DNA of 64,000 nt from Bacillus sp. HSf4 (lineage in GTDB: Bacteria > Bacillota > Bacilli > Bacillales > Bacillaceae): positions 2,592,001-2,656,000 of the forward strand of contig NZ_CP120679.1 in NCBI RefSeq assembly GCF_029537375.1, in the 5' to 3' direction. The position numbers and the translations under genes were made by a program. Of this stretch, positions 56,407 through 64,000 are shown in pieces (position 1 is the stretch's first letter; every line of letters begins with the position of its first letter). Below the pieces are notes generated by a model. The model had not been told where the DNA came from. It did not search any database and saw only the letters and a program-made list of their open reading frames with translations.

Positions 56407-57648
56407 TTACCTTCTCATACTCGCCTTGTTCATACCATTTCCCGCCTGATACAGCATGGAGGTTTCATGAATCGGCGCTGAATGTGTCCCCCAGTAAAGA
56501 GAACAGCCTCCAATAAGCAATAATAGCACCCAGCCGGCCAAGCGATGGACAGGCTTTCTTTTTCCCGGCAGACCGACTGCCAGCGCCGTCAGAAGTCCGC
56601 CGATCAATCCGCCGATATGGCCCGCGTTGTCAACATTTGAAATGGCGAAGCCGAGGCCGAGATTCAGAATGATCATCACCATAATGTTGGTGCCGATCGT
56701 TTTTAAGAAGGCTTTGCGATTTGAAAAGGCGAGATATAGTAAAGCGCCCAAACAGCCAAAAATGGCCCCTGACGCTCCTGCTGAAGGATACGGGTTGAAC
56801 AGGAAGCTGCCGATCGAACCAAATATGCCGGCTGATATATAAATGACAAGAAAACGAAGTGAACCGAATACTCTTTCTGCGGCTGCCCCCACCGACAATA
56901 ATGCAAAGGTGTTAAACATCAGATGGACGAGTCCGATGTGGAGGATGATCGGCGTCACAAGCCTCCACCATTCACCGGCTAAAAGAGGGCTGTTTTCCTT
57001 CGCTCCAAACCGAATAAGGGTATCGGTATTTTGACTTCCGCCCGACATTTCCAAAAGCAGAAACATCAAAACTTGAAGAACCGCGAAAAACCATGTAAAA
57101 ACAGGCTTTCCTCTTTCAAATACCGCCGCTTCACGCCGCCTTTCTTCATCTCTCTTTTTGGCCGCAGCCAATACCTCGGCTCTGATCTGGTCAACATCTT
57201 CGTATGAAGCATCCCGGATCAGGCCTGTGAGATCATCAGGACTTATATTTAAGGCAAGGGCAATCTTATGTAAGCCTTCTGCTCTTGAAGTCTGTTCGAT
57301 AAAAATCGGCACGATGCTGACGCGCTGATCCGCAACCGGCTGGCTTGTGACATCCTCCCATTCATCAACAGGCGCCTGCTCCGATAAGTAGATATTCAAT
57401 ATGGACAGCTTGCGTCTTCCTGAAGCCGTTCTCAGACGTTCGGCCCTTTCAAAAAGATCTTCAAGATCGCGGACGAGCTCCTGCCTGAAATCGACATCCC
57501 GCCTGTAGATGCGGATCAAATCATACGGGGCATTCCCCCTCGCTTCAAGCCAAGCTTCTTCAAACGAAGGGTGAGTCTGTACAAGCTCAAAATCTCGTTT
57601 TAAAAGATTACCGATTAAATTCCAGTACATATAATCAACTGAATACAT
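56407..57648 (-). CDS. gluP: GluP rhomboid core as read without frameshift
   Basis: Conventional reading of the upstream part of gluP: about 413 residues with all rhomboid helices and both catalytic residues. The ATG at 57648 is 9 bases after GGAG and aligns with the B. subtilis N-terminus; an ATG six codons upstream is the alternative. The last 12 residues after YQAG are out of frame relative to the homologue. Confidence 0.85.
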   Translation of the reverse strand: MYSVDYMYWNLIGNLLKRDFELVQTHPSFEEAWLEARGNAPYDLIRIYRRDVDFRQELVRDLEDLFERAERLRTASGRRKLSILNIYLSEQAPVDEWEDVTSQPVADQRVSIVPIFIEQTSRAEGLHKIALALNISPDDLTGLIRDASYEDVDQIRAEVLAAAKKRDEERRREAAVFERGKPVFTWFFAVLQVLMFLLLEMSGGSQNTDTLIRFGAKENSPLLAGEWWRLVTPIILHIGLVHLMFNTFALLSVGAAAERVFGSLRFLVIYISAGIFGSIGSFLFNPYPSAGASGAIFGCLGALLYLAFSNRKAFLKTIGTNIMVMIILNLGLGFAISNVDNAGHIGGLIGGLLTALAVGLPGKRKPVHRLAGWVLLLLIGGCSLYWGTHSAPIHETSMLYQAGNGMNKASMRR

Positions 57649-57710
57649 CTTTAGACGCTCCATCATTATTTTTGTCCATTATATCAGGAAACACGTCTGA
57701 TTGCCCCTTT

Positions 57711-57739
57711 AAAAAACCCCGTTATTCAAAACGGGGTTT
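57711..57739 (-). terminator. Terminator of yqgO
   Basis: AACCCCGTT / AACGGGGTT stem with T6 on the minus strand, immediately after the stop codon. Confidence 0.85.
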
Positions 57740-57911
57740 AGAAAGCCTGCTGGATAAATTTATTACGAACAAACGGAATCCTCATGATCCAGTGGATAAA
57801 ATAATGGCGGATCCGGTTTTGGCCAAGAATGACATTGATTACACGATAGCGGTTTTGAAAAAGAATGAGAGCGGCAAGTGTGCCTAATAGAATAAACGTA
57901 ACTTTTCTCAT
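57738..57911 (-). CDS. yqgO: Small basic membrane-anchored protein YqgO
   Basis: 57-residue protein: one N-terminal helix (VTFILLGTLAALILF) and a strongly basic, Arg/Ile-rich tail (NRIRHYFIHWIMRIPFVRNK). Ribosome site ATAGGAGGG, 5 bases before the ATG. Same place (between yqgN and gluP) and size as B. subtilis yqgO. Function unknown. Confidence 0.8.
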   Translation of the reverse strand: MRKVTFILLGTLAALILFQNRYRVINVILGQNRIRHYFIHWIMRIPFVRNKFIQQAF

Positions 57912-57967
57912 ATGATCCCTCCTATAACCGTATCGTGTCTCAATTTTTTATATTTATTCAGGAGACT

Positions 57968-58528
57968 TCACTGACAAATGAGAGTCGTTTTTTCCGTGAA
58001 AATTTGACTGACAGGGATGTCGTGTGCCTCATGGGGAACCTTGTCGATGATCTGACAGTGGAATGCGAGAGAAGCCGTCTCTTTTGTAAATCCGGCCAAA
58101 TACCTGTCATAATATCCTCCTCCATAGCCGATTCTGTACCCCCGCGGATCAAAGCATATCCCCGGAACTAGAATAAAATCGATGTCTTCGGGCGCAAGCT
58201 GATCGGTTTTATGTACAATCGGTTCCTGCAAACCGAAGTAAACGACTTCCAATTCGCTTTCGTCTTGAAAGCGGCGGAAATGCATGTCACTTGTTTCCGG
58301 CAGACATTTCGGAATGCAAACCGTCTTCCCTTCTTTCCAGGCCCGCTCAATGATCGGCTTTGTCGCCACCTCGGGCTTTCTCGAGATCGTAAGGGCGATG
58401 ACGGATGCTTCCTTCCATTGTTTTGAGCTGAAAAAAGCCTCGTGAATGGCATTTGTTTTTTGCTGATATTCTTTGTCCGTCATCTGTGCAAGCTTCGTTT
58501 TCATTTCATTCCGCAAAGCGCGCTTCAT
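57968..58528 (-). CDS. yqgN: 5-formyltetrahydrofolate cyclo-ligase
   Basis: Converts 5-formyl-THF to 5,10-methenyl-THF with ATP. 186 residues. N-terminal RNEMKTKLAQMT, and the nucleotide/folate-site motif FDPRGYRIGYGGGYYDRYLA. ATG at 58528 after AAAGGGGGG. Follows rpmG by about 50 bases after a terminator. Confidence 0.94.
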   Translation of the reverse strand: MKRALRNEMKTKLAQMTDKEYQQKTNAIHEAFFSSKQWKEASVIALTISRKPEVATKPIIERAWKEGKTVCIPKCLPETSDMHFRRFQDESELEVVYFGLQEPIVHKTDQLAPEDIDFILVPGICFDPRGYRIGYGGGYYDRYLAGFTKETASLAFHCQIIDKVPHEAHDIPVSQIFTEKTTLICQ

Positions 58529-58550
58529 TTTTCTCCCCCCTTTAAAATTG

Positions 58551-58576
58551 AAAAAACAGCAGGAAAATCCCTGCTG
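58551..58576 (-). terminator. Terminator of rpmG
   Basis: CAGCAGG / CCTGCTG stem with T6 on the minus strand, directly after the rpmG stop. Confidence 0.85.
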
Positions 58577-58577
58577 C

Positions 58578-58727
<150 letters not shown>

Positions 58728-58828
58728 TTATTTTTCCCTCCAAACTATATATCATTTGCTGTTCAGACTTATCTATAATACCACTTCTGGCGCCGGAATG
58801 CCAGGCGTTTTTTTCGTTTGTCCGCGGT

Positions 58829-59956
58829 TTATTCAAATGACGGGCTGTACACACCTTTCAAAAACGATTTTTTTATCCTCTCCGGGTGATGGAGATCGAA
58901 GATGAATGCTTTTCCCGCCTGTCTGACCTTTCTCAAAGCCGCCTTGTTGCGAAGAAGTCCGTCCAGCTTGCGGCCGGCTTCATACGCATCCGTAAAATCG
59001 ATGTGAAAGCCTGTTTTAAAATCCATGACAAAATCGTTCCATCCTCCGGTTTTTCCGACAGCAACGGGAACGCCCGCTGCCATGCTTTCCTGAACAGCGA
59101 TGCCGAATGGCTCATATCCGCTTGGAAAAACAGCCATTTCACAGAATCCGAGCCAGTTCTCCCTTTCTTGATCTGAGAGGAAAGGGAGAACTGTGAGGCG
59201 ATCCTCCATGCCTAACGATCTGGCTTCTCTCTCATATGCGCTTTTGAGAGGGCCTTCACCGGCTATGACAAGTTCAAGACCGTCCTGTAGCCTCGCGAGT
59301 TCATTAAAGGCGCGGATGAGCTGCAAAAAACCTTTTTCCGGAACGAATCGGCCGTAAGAAAAAAGATATGGGGCGGTTTTCGGCCGGCTTTTTACCGTTT
59401 TTGTTTTTCGGCACGGATTGGGAATGATTCGAACTTTTTCCGCTGCTTCTGGAGATCTTTCTTTCACGAAGTCTTTCATCATGCTGCTCAACACGATGAT
59501 GCGCCCGCTTTCTTTTAATAGCAAACGCTCAAGCAGCAGCCTGTAGGGGTGCGCTTTCCGGCCAGCCGCTTTTTGCCGGTCGCTTTCAAAGCCGTGTACG
59601 GTGGAAATGAGCGGGAGATTTAAGGCGCGTTTGAGGTAAACGGCGGCGGGAGCCGTGACATCGTCATGAGCATGAATGATGTCAAAGCTGCCTTTATATT
59701 CAAACGTTTTTTTGATCATCTGAATATTCATCTCTGCCAGCGCATCCTCAAAAGAAGCGTGTGCTGCAAGTTCGAGCGGAATCTCAAGCATTTTCCATTG
59801 ACCGCCGCCATCGAAGCACCGTTCTCCTCTGTGCGTCGTTAAGACCGTAAACATGATGTCCTCTTTTAATAGGTCAAGCTGGTTTTGCAAATACCGTCCT
59901 GCTCCGCTTTTGATGGCACAAGGATTTTCAAGCGACAGCATCAGCACCTTCATCAT
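58829..59956 (-). CDS. yqgM: GT4-family glycosyltransferase YqgM
   Basis: GT-B fold retaining glycosyltransferase, 375 residues. N-terminal ESGAG-like start (ENPCAIKSGAGRYLQN), IIHAHDDVTAPAA; C-terminal nucleotide-sugar site YGRFVPEKGFLQLIRAF and EPFGIAVQESMAAGVPVAVGKTGG. Substrate unknown; possibly spore-coat or capsule glycosylation. Start overlaps the yqgL stop by 4 bases. Confidence 0.92.
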   Translation of the reverse strand: MMKVLMLSLENPCAIKSGAGRYLQNQLDLLKEDIMFTVLTTHRGERCFDGGGQWKMLEIPLELAAHASFEDALAEMNIQMIKKTFEYKGSFDIIHAHDDVTAPAAVYLKRALNLPLISTVHGFESDRQKAAGRKAHPYRLLLERLLLKESGRIIVLSSMMKDFVKERSPEAAEKVRIIPNPCRKTKTVKSRPKTAPYLFSYGRFVPEKGFLQLIRAFNELARLQDGLELVIAGEGPLKSAYEREARSLGMEDRLTVLPFLSDQERENWLGFCEMAVFPSGYEPFGIAVQESMAAGVPVAVGKTGGWNDFVMDFKTGFHIDFTDAYEAGRKLDGLLRNKAALRKVRQAGKAFIFDLHHPERIKKSFLKGVYSPSFE

Positions 59957-60450
59957 GTGACAGACCCCTTTCCTTCATTTAAAGAATATCCCGTATATGC
60001 GGAAAATTGATCGACCCAGTCATGCCTTTTGTCCTCCGGGTAAAAGAGCCGGCCGGCTGCGATCCCGTTTTTCTCCAGATAGAAGCGGTCAGAGCTAAGA
60101 ATCGACAGCGATATGTTCAGCGCATTATAAAGCCTGTACTCCGCTTTGTAATAAGCGCCGCCTGCAGCCTGAGAAACGGTCACTTCCCCTTTGAACGATT
60201 CGATATGTATCGTCTGCACCATTTTTTGCCCGTCTTTTATGCAAGTCAGCCGTATTTGCTTTTTGATATCTCTTTTGTCTTCTAATAGCACGGCTTCAGC
60301 AGCCGAAAGGAGGGCGTCCGTCAGTTCCCATGTTACGGTCAGTGCTGCTTGATCATCTGACGTTATTTTTAAAATATCGTTAGAAAACGACAAGTCGTTT
60401 CGAATACTTTCTTGAAAAGGTTTTTTCCCATCTGTCCTTTTCACCGCCAC
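59953..60450 (-). CDS. yqgL: DUF4912-type protein YqgL
   Basis: 165-residue protein that I recognise by position and by the WELTDALLSAAE and YKAEYRLYNALNISLSILSSDRFYL stretches (sugar-binding-like DUF4912 pattern). Together with yqgM it forms a two-gene unit. Function unknown. A predicted terminator or promoter upstream was not resolved. Confidence 0.75.
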   Translation of the reverse strand: MAVKRTDGKKPFQESIRNDLSFSNDILKITSDDQAALTVTWELTDALLSAAEAVLLEDKRDIKKQIRLTCIKDGQKMVQTIHIESFKGEVTVSQAAGGAYYKAEYRLYNALNISLSILSSDRFYLEKNGIAAGRLFYPEDKRHDWVDQFSAYTGYSLNEGKGSVT

Positions 60451-60620
60451 GCCCTCCCAGGGAAAGTTTTTTATTTCCTATCCTATTGGAAAGGTCCCTT
60501 GTGATGCAATAGAAATTAATTTTTTCGGCAAAATTTTTATTTTTTTGCGTAACTCCTTTTGAAGCTAGCGTTTTTATGGTATAAAAAAGAAGGAGAAAAT
60601 AAGAATTGAAGGTGATGAAC

Positions 60621-60971
60621 GTGGAAGTTGCTATCATTGCGCTGCTTGTTGTCAGTATTGCGCTGATCGCATTCTCATATTTTCAAAGAGAACCGATTAA
60701 AGAAGTCGAACAGGAATTGGAAACCCTTCAGCTGTCCGCCATGCAGGAAATTTATAAGCTGAAAAAGAAAATGACGGTGCTCGAGGAAGAGCTTCTCGAT
60801 TCAAGCGTTGTCGTCCGCAGGCCAAACGCAGGAATCAGCCAGCATATCGCAAAGCAGATTCTTTCAAAATACCAAAACGGCATGTCAGTGGATGCCATTG
60901 CAAAAGCGGAGCATGTCTCTGTTGAGGATGTCAGGGCGATCATCAAAGACAACGAGAGGGTGCTTGTATGA
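60621..60971 (+). CDS. yqzD: Membrane-anchored coiled-coil protein YqzD
   Basis: 116 residues: N-terminal helix (VAIIALLVVSIALIAFSYF), coiled coil (about 25-60), then a C-terminal HTH-like segment (ILSKYQNGMSVDAIAKAEHVSVEDVRAIIK). GTG at 60621 is 8 bases after AAGG and fits the B. subtilis length; the ATG just before is too close to the ribosome site. The stop overlaps yqzC by 4 bases. Confidence 0.85.
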   Translation: MEVAIIALLVVSIALIAFSYFQREPIKEVEQELETLQLSAMQEIYKLKKKMTVLEEELLDSSVVVRRPNAGISQHIAKQILSKYQNGMSVDAIAKAEHVSVEDVRAIIKDNERVLV

Positions 60972-61462
60972 CCAGACAAAGTATACAGGCTTTTGCCGGA
61001 GGCATGATCTTGGCGACGGCGGTTCTTGCAGGCGCATTTTATCTGACTGACAACGGCAAGGCCGAAGCTTCAAAGGACGGTCAGAAAATCAGTGACGCGG
61101 ATGTCAAAACCTATTTGAAAGACAACCAGCAGGTTTCTGTTAAACGTGAAGAATACCAGGAGCTTCTGCACTACAAAGAGACGGCGCTTAAGCAGGCTGA
61201 CGCCTCCCAAACGAAAAAAGACAAAGAAAACGAGCAAAAAAACGAGAAGAAAAAAGAAACCAAATACAAGCTTGAAATTAAAAGCGGCATGAGCACTGCA
61301 GAGATCGCAGACCTCCTTGAAAAAGAAAAAGTCATCTCATCCGCCGACGACTTCAAAGATTATGTGAAAAAGACCGGATATGAATCCAAAATCAAAGCCG
61401 GCAAATTTGAATTAAAACGCGGAGACAGTTTGAAAAACATCGTCAAAACACTGTCCAAATAA
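60968..61462 (+). CDS. yqzC: YqzC, MltG/YceG-like C-terminal domain
   Basis: 164 residues: membrane helix (GMILATAVLAGAFYL), a Lys/Glu-rich linker (about 75-100) and a C-terminal LysM-like part (KSGMSTAEIADLLEKEKVIS ... FELKRGDSLKNIVKTLSK) resembling the N-terminal domain of MltG/YceG lytic transglycosylases, without the catalytic part. Possible cell-wall factor; inferred only. Confidence 0.83.
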   Translation: MTRQSIQAFAGGMILATAVLAGAFYLTDNGKAEASKDGQKISDADVKTYLKDNQQVSVKREEYQELLHYKETALKQADASQTKKDKENEQKNEKKKETKYKLEIKSGMSTAEIADLLEKEKVISSADDFKDYVKKTGYESKIKAGKFELKRGDSLKNIVKTLSK

Positions 61463-61497
61463 AAAACCAGGCTGTTTCATTTCAGCCTGGTTTTTTC
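61461..61497. terminator. Bidirectional terminator between yqzC and pstBB
   Basis: AACCAGGCTG / CAGCCTGGTT stem with T6 on both strands. Confidence 0.85.
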
Positions 61498-61518
61498 ATA
61501 TGTTTCGCTGCTCATATC

Positions 61519-61556
61519 AACAGGCCGCCGATTTGATCGGCGGCCTGTTTTTTTAA
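61519..61556 (+). terminator. Second terminator after yqzC
   Basis: AACAGGCCGCCG / CGGCGGCCTGTT perfect 12-bp stem followed by T7 on the plus strand only. It insulates pstBB from plus-strand read-through. Confidence 0.75.
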
Positions 61557-62332
61557 CCGAAACGGCCGGTAATGTAGTCTTTTGTCCGATGGTCACTTGG
61601 GCTTGAAAACATTTTGACTGTATCATTGCACTCTATGAGCTCTCCCATTAAAAAGAAAGCGGTTTGATCAGAGATGCGGGACGCCTGCTGCATATTATGA
61701 GTGACAATGGCAATCGTATACTTTTCTTTCAGCTGCAGCATTAGTTCTTCAATTTTTAAAGTGGATACAGGGTCAAGGGCAGATGTCGGTTCATCCATCA
61801 GCAATACATCCGGATTTGTCGCCAGCGCTCTTGCAATGCAGAGTCGCTGCTGCTGGCCCCCTGAGAGGCCGAGCGCCTGAGAATGAAGACGATCTTTCAC
61901 TTCATCCCACAGCGCCACATCAACAAGCGCCTTTTCCACTATTTCATGTAAAACTTTTTTATTTCTCTGTCCGTGAATTCTCGGGCCGTATGCGACATTA
62001 TCAAAAATCGACTGCGGGAATGGGTTTCCTTTTTGAAAAACCATGCCGACTTTCTTTCGCAATTCGACAAGATCGACTTTGCTGTTTAGGATGTTGCTGC
62101 CATTATAGCTGATTTCACCGGTCATTTTGACATTCGGAACCATATTGATCATCAAGTTCAGCGTCTTAATGAACGTTGATTTTCCACATCCCGACGGTCC
62201 GATAATGGCGGTGATCTCATATTCAGGAATGGTCAGATGAATGTTTTTTAAAGCGTGATGCTCACCGTACCATAAATTCAAATCGTTGATCTGGTACACA
62301 TTTTTTGTTTTTACTGCTGTTACAGCGCTCAC
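61553..62332 (-). CDS. pstBB: Phosphate ABC transporter ATPase PstBB
   Basis: ATP-binding subunit of the high-affinity phosphate importer, 259 residues. Walker [10 protein letters not shown], signature LSGGQQQRL, Walker [12 protein letters not shown], and the PstB C-terminus [12 protein letters not shown]. Second of two tandem paralogous ATPases, 13 bases after pstBA. Confidence 0.96.
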   Translation of the reverse strand: MSAVTAVKTKNVYQINDLNLWYGEHHALKNIHLTIPEYEITAIIGPSGCGKSTFIKTLNLMINMVPNVKMTGEISYNGSNILNSKVDLVELRKKVGMVFQKGNPFPQSIFDNVAYGPRIHGQRNKKVLHEIVEKALVDVALWDEVKDRLHSQALGLSGGQQQRLCIARALATNPDVLLMDEPTSALDPVSTLKIEELMLQLKEKYTIAIVTHNMQQASRISDQTAFFLMGELIECNDTVKMFSSPSDHRTKDYITGRFG

Positions 62333-62345
62333 GATGCCGTCCTCC

Positions 62346-63167
62346 TTATCCGAACCTGCCGTTGATATAGTCCTCTGTCTTTTTTTCCGACGGATTCATA
62401 AAGATTTTTTCCGTTCTGTCATATTCAACTAAATCGCCATTTAAGAAAAAGGCTGTTTTATCGGAAATTCTCGATGCCTGCTGCATATTATGAGTAACGA
62501 TTATAATCGAATATTCCTCTTTTAACGAGACGATCAATTCCTCGATTTTCGCGTTTGAAATCGGATCCAGCGCAGAAGCGGGCTCATCCAATAGGAGCAC
62601 TTCCGGCTTCATGGCAAGCGTCCTTGCGATGCAGAGGCGCTGCTGCTGGCCTCCTGACAGAGACAGAGCGGATTGGTGAAGCCGGTCTTTTACTTCATCC
62701 CAGAGCGCGGCTTTCGTCAAGCTTTCCTCCACGATATCATCCAGCACCGATTTCTTGCGCTCTCCCGCATATTTCACCGCATGGGTGATATTGTTGTAAA
62801 TCGATTTTGGAAAAGGATTCGGCTTTTGAAACACCATTCCGATTTCTCTGCGCAGGTTGACGACGTTAATATTGGAATCAAGGATATTCAGCCCTTCATA
62901 CAATATGTTGCCCGTTGTTTTGGCGGACGGTATCAGATCATTCATCCGATTGATGCTTCTTAAAAAAGTCGATTTGCCGCAACCCGAAGGACCGATCAGC
63001 GCGGTTACGGCCTGTTTTTCAATATTGAAAGAAATGTTTTGGACCGCACGCTTTTCCCCATAATGGATATTTAAATTCTGCACTTTCAAAATATGCTCTT
63101 TTACTTCAGGGAGCGGAGCCAATCCGATATCGTCACGCACAATTTCCAAAGTCGGGACCTGAACCAT
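62346..63167 (-). CDS. pstBA: Phosphate ABC transporter ATPase PstBA
   Basis: First PstB paralogue, 273 residues, with an N-terminal extension ([19 protein letters not shown]) that PstBB lacks. Walker [30 protein letters not shown] and the terminal EDYINGRFG. About 60 per cent alike to PstBB by eye, so an old duplication. PhoP control is known for this operon, but its promoter lies outside the window. Confidence 0.96.
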   Translation of the reverse strand: MVQVPTLEIVRDDIGLAPLPEVKEHILKVQNLNIHYGEKRAVQNISFNIEKQAVTALIGPSGCGKSTFLRSINRMNDLIPSAKTTGNILYEGLNILDSNINVVNLRREIGMVFQKPNPFPKSIYNNITHAVKYAGERKKSVLDDIVEESLTKAALWDEVKDRLHQSALSLSGGQQQRLCIARTLAMKPEVLLLDEPASALDPISNAKIEELIVSLKEEYSIIIVTHNMQQASRISDKTAFFLNGDLVEYDRTEKIFMNPSEKKTEDYINGRFG

Positions 63168-63182
63168 ATGATTTCACCCTTC

Positions 63183-64000
63183 CTATTTATTTCCCGTTAA
63201 TTTTTTGTGAATAAAGGAGCCCAGCCATCTTGCAGCCAGATTAAAGACCAAAACGGATAAAACAAGAACCGCTGAAGCGCCGTTTGCGATCGCCTCGGCA
63301 TCGGGAATAATGCCCTGTGTGTTGACATTCCAAATGTGGACGGCAAGCGTTTCCGCCGGTCTGAAAATATTAAGCGGAGACGTTTCCGAAAATGGATTCC
63401 AATCGGCAAAATTCAATCGCGGTGTTGTCAGTCCGGCTGTGAACAGCAATGCTGCAGCCTCTCCAAAAACCCGCCCTGACGCAAGGATCGCACCGGTGAT
63501 GATCGATGGAACAGCCCCCGGAATCAAAACGGTTTTGATCGTATGCCATTTTGATACGCCTAATGCTAAGGAAGCTTCTTTTTGTTCTTTCGGCACGGAA
63601 CGAATCGCATCTTCTGTCACCCGCACCATGACGGGAAGGTTAAAGATCGTTAAAACAAGCGCTCCGCCGATAATGCTGTATCCCCAGCCCGTCAGGTTGA
63701 CGAACATCAGCATCCCAAACATCCCCATGACAATGGAAGGAAGGGATGACAAAACCTCAATACAGACTCGGATAAAATCGGTCAGTTTATTGTCTGGCGC
63801 ATACTCCGCCATGTAAATACCGCCTCCGACACCTAGCGGAACAGTGATCAGCATCGTCAGCACTAAAATATAAAATGAGTTAAACAGCTGATCACGAATG
63901 CCCCCTCCGCTTGAAAGCGCGCTGGAACGCGATGTCAAAAAGTCGAGGTTGATTTGTGAAACACCGTTGATCAAAATATAAGCGAACAGTCCGACAAGAA
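63183..64000 (-). CDS. pstA: Phosphate ABC transporter permease PstA, partial
   Basis: C-terminal part (about 272 residues) of the inner-membrane permease; the 5' end lies beyond the right edge. At least five helices; the ABC-permease loop KEASLALGVSKWHTIKTVLIPGAVPSIITG is clear. Immediately upstream of pstBA (15 bases). Confidence 0.95.
   Translation of the reverse strand, partial: LVGLFAYILINGVSQINLDFLTSRSSALSSGGGIRDQLFNSFYILVLTMLITVPLGVGGGIYMAEYAPDNKLTDFIRVCIEVLSSLPSIVMGMFGMLMFVNLTGWGYSIIGGALVLTIFNLPVMVRVTEDAIRSVPKEQKEASLALGVSKWHTIKTVLIPGAVPSIITGAILASGRVFGEAAALLFTAGLTTPRLNFADWNPFSETSPLNIFRPAETLAVHIWNVNTQGIIPDAEAIANGASAVLVLSVLVFNLAARWLGSFIHKKLTGNK

Larger units (their letters stand above)
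56111..57648 (-). pseudogene. gluP: Rhomboid protease GluP/YqgP, frame broken before TPR domain
   Basis: Intramembrane serine protease with cytosolic N-terminal domain (about 1-170), rhomboid core with catalytic Ser in SAGASGAIFG and His in DNAGHIGGLIGG, and in B. subtilis a C-terminal TPR domain (507 residues in all). Here the rhomboid frame (56407-57648) ends at MNKASMRR. The TPR part continues in the -1 frame (KWYEQGEYEKVKEVLKEAG, YNLAVVYARQGEWSKAE) to 56111. The switch lies at GGGAAAT (56437-56443). Loss of one base in that run, or -1 slippage, explains it. The protease core itself is complete. Confidence 0.85.

Noticed and set aside
57672-57887. 71-codon plus-strand open frame at 57.7 kb
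   Set aside because: Antisense to yqgO and its terminator; the terminator stem lies within it.
58792-58827. Hairpin CTGGC/GCCAG with T7 on the plus strand upstream of rpmG
   Set aside because: Stem only 5 bp, opposite to all local transcription; too weak to call.

Overview
The window comes from a low-to-medium-GC, spore-forming Firmicute of the Bacillus subtilis group, most likely the B. licheniformis / B. paralicheniformis branch. The evidence is gene order that follows the recN-ahrC-dxs-xse-fol-acc-spoIIIA-efp-yqh-gcv-sin-tasA-comG-yqg-pst block of B. subtilis almost gene for gene, protein lengths that mostly agree with B. subtilis, TTG-initiated copies of sinR, dxs and spoIIIAA, and a set of sporulation, competence and biofilm genes. 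This assignment rests on recalled family and synteny knowledge; no database search was run. Most genes are on the minus strand.

Region 1 (1-10.8 kb) is housekeeping: recN (truncated at the left edge), ahrC/argR, the TlyA-type methyltransferase yqxC, dxs and ispA for isoprenoids, exonuclease VII (xseB, xseA), folD, nusB, the Asp23-family yqhY, and biotin carboxylase plus its carrier (accC, accB). Region 2 (10.9-16.5 kb) is the eight-gene spoIIIA operon, with a recognisable SigE-type promoter in front of spoIIIAA, and yqhV. Region 3 (16.6-24 kb) holds efp, a M24 peptidase, type II dehydroquinase, yqhR, yqhQ and yqhP, a patatin-like protein, mntR, lipM and the rhodanese yqhL.

Region 4 (24.1-31.7 kb) pairs an OpuA-type glycine betaine importer with the glycine cleavage genes gcvPB-gcvPA-gcvT, which sit behind a tandem glycine riboswitch. 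Region 5 (31.9-38.5 kb) holds the SNF2 helicase yqhH, yqhG, the sinI-sinR switch and its target operon tapA-sipW-tasA with two SinR-like operators, yqzG, a structured repeat and yqzE. Region 6 (38.6-44.7 kb) is the comG pseudopilus operon with a ComK-like box, an RsbR paralogue, a tRNA-Gln and the SigB-type mgsR gene.

Region 7 (44.7-51.2 kb) begins with yqgX-yqgT. It then enters an AT-rich accessory stretch (about 48.4-51.1 kb) with a Hol-Tox-like type I toxin gene, two doubtful or decaying ORFs and an iron-siderophore binding lipoprotein under a Fur-like box. Region 8 (51.2-64 kb) holds an LTA-synthase-family enzyme, glucokinase, yqgQ, a GerA/SpoVAF-family germination protein, the rhomboid protease gluP/yqgP with an apparent frameshift before its TPR domain, yqgO, yqgN, rpmG, a GT4 glycosyltransferase, yqgL, yqzD-yqzC and the phosphate importer genes pstBB, pstBA and pstA (cut by the right edge).

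The most notable points are the toxin locus with its mRNA-closing inverted repeat and antisense promoter, the gluP break lying exactly on a GGGAAAT heptamer, the probable ATT start of spoIIIAD, the 30-bp direct repeats flanking a foldable cassette after yqzG, and two terminators that point against, or lie inside, coding genes.
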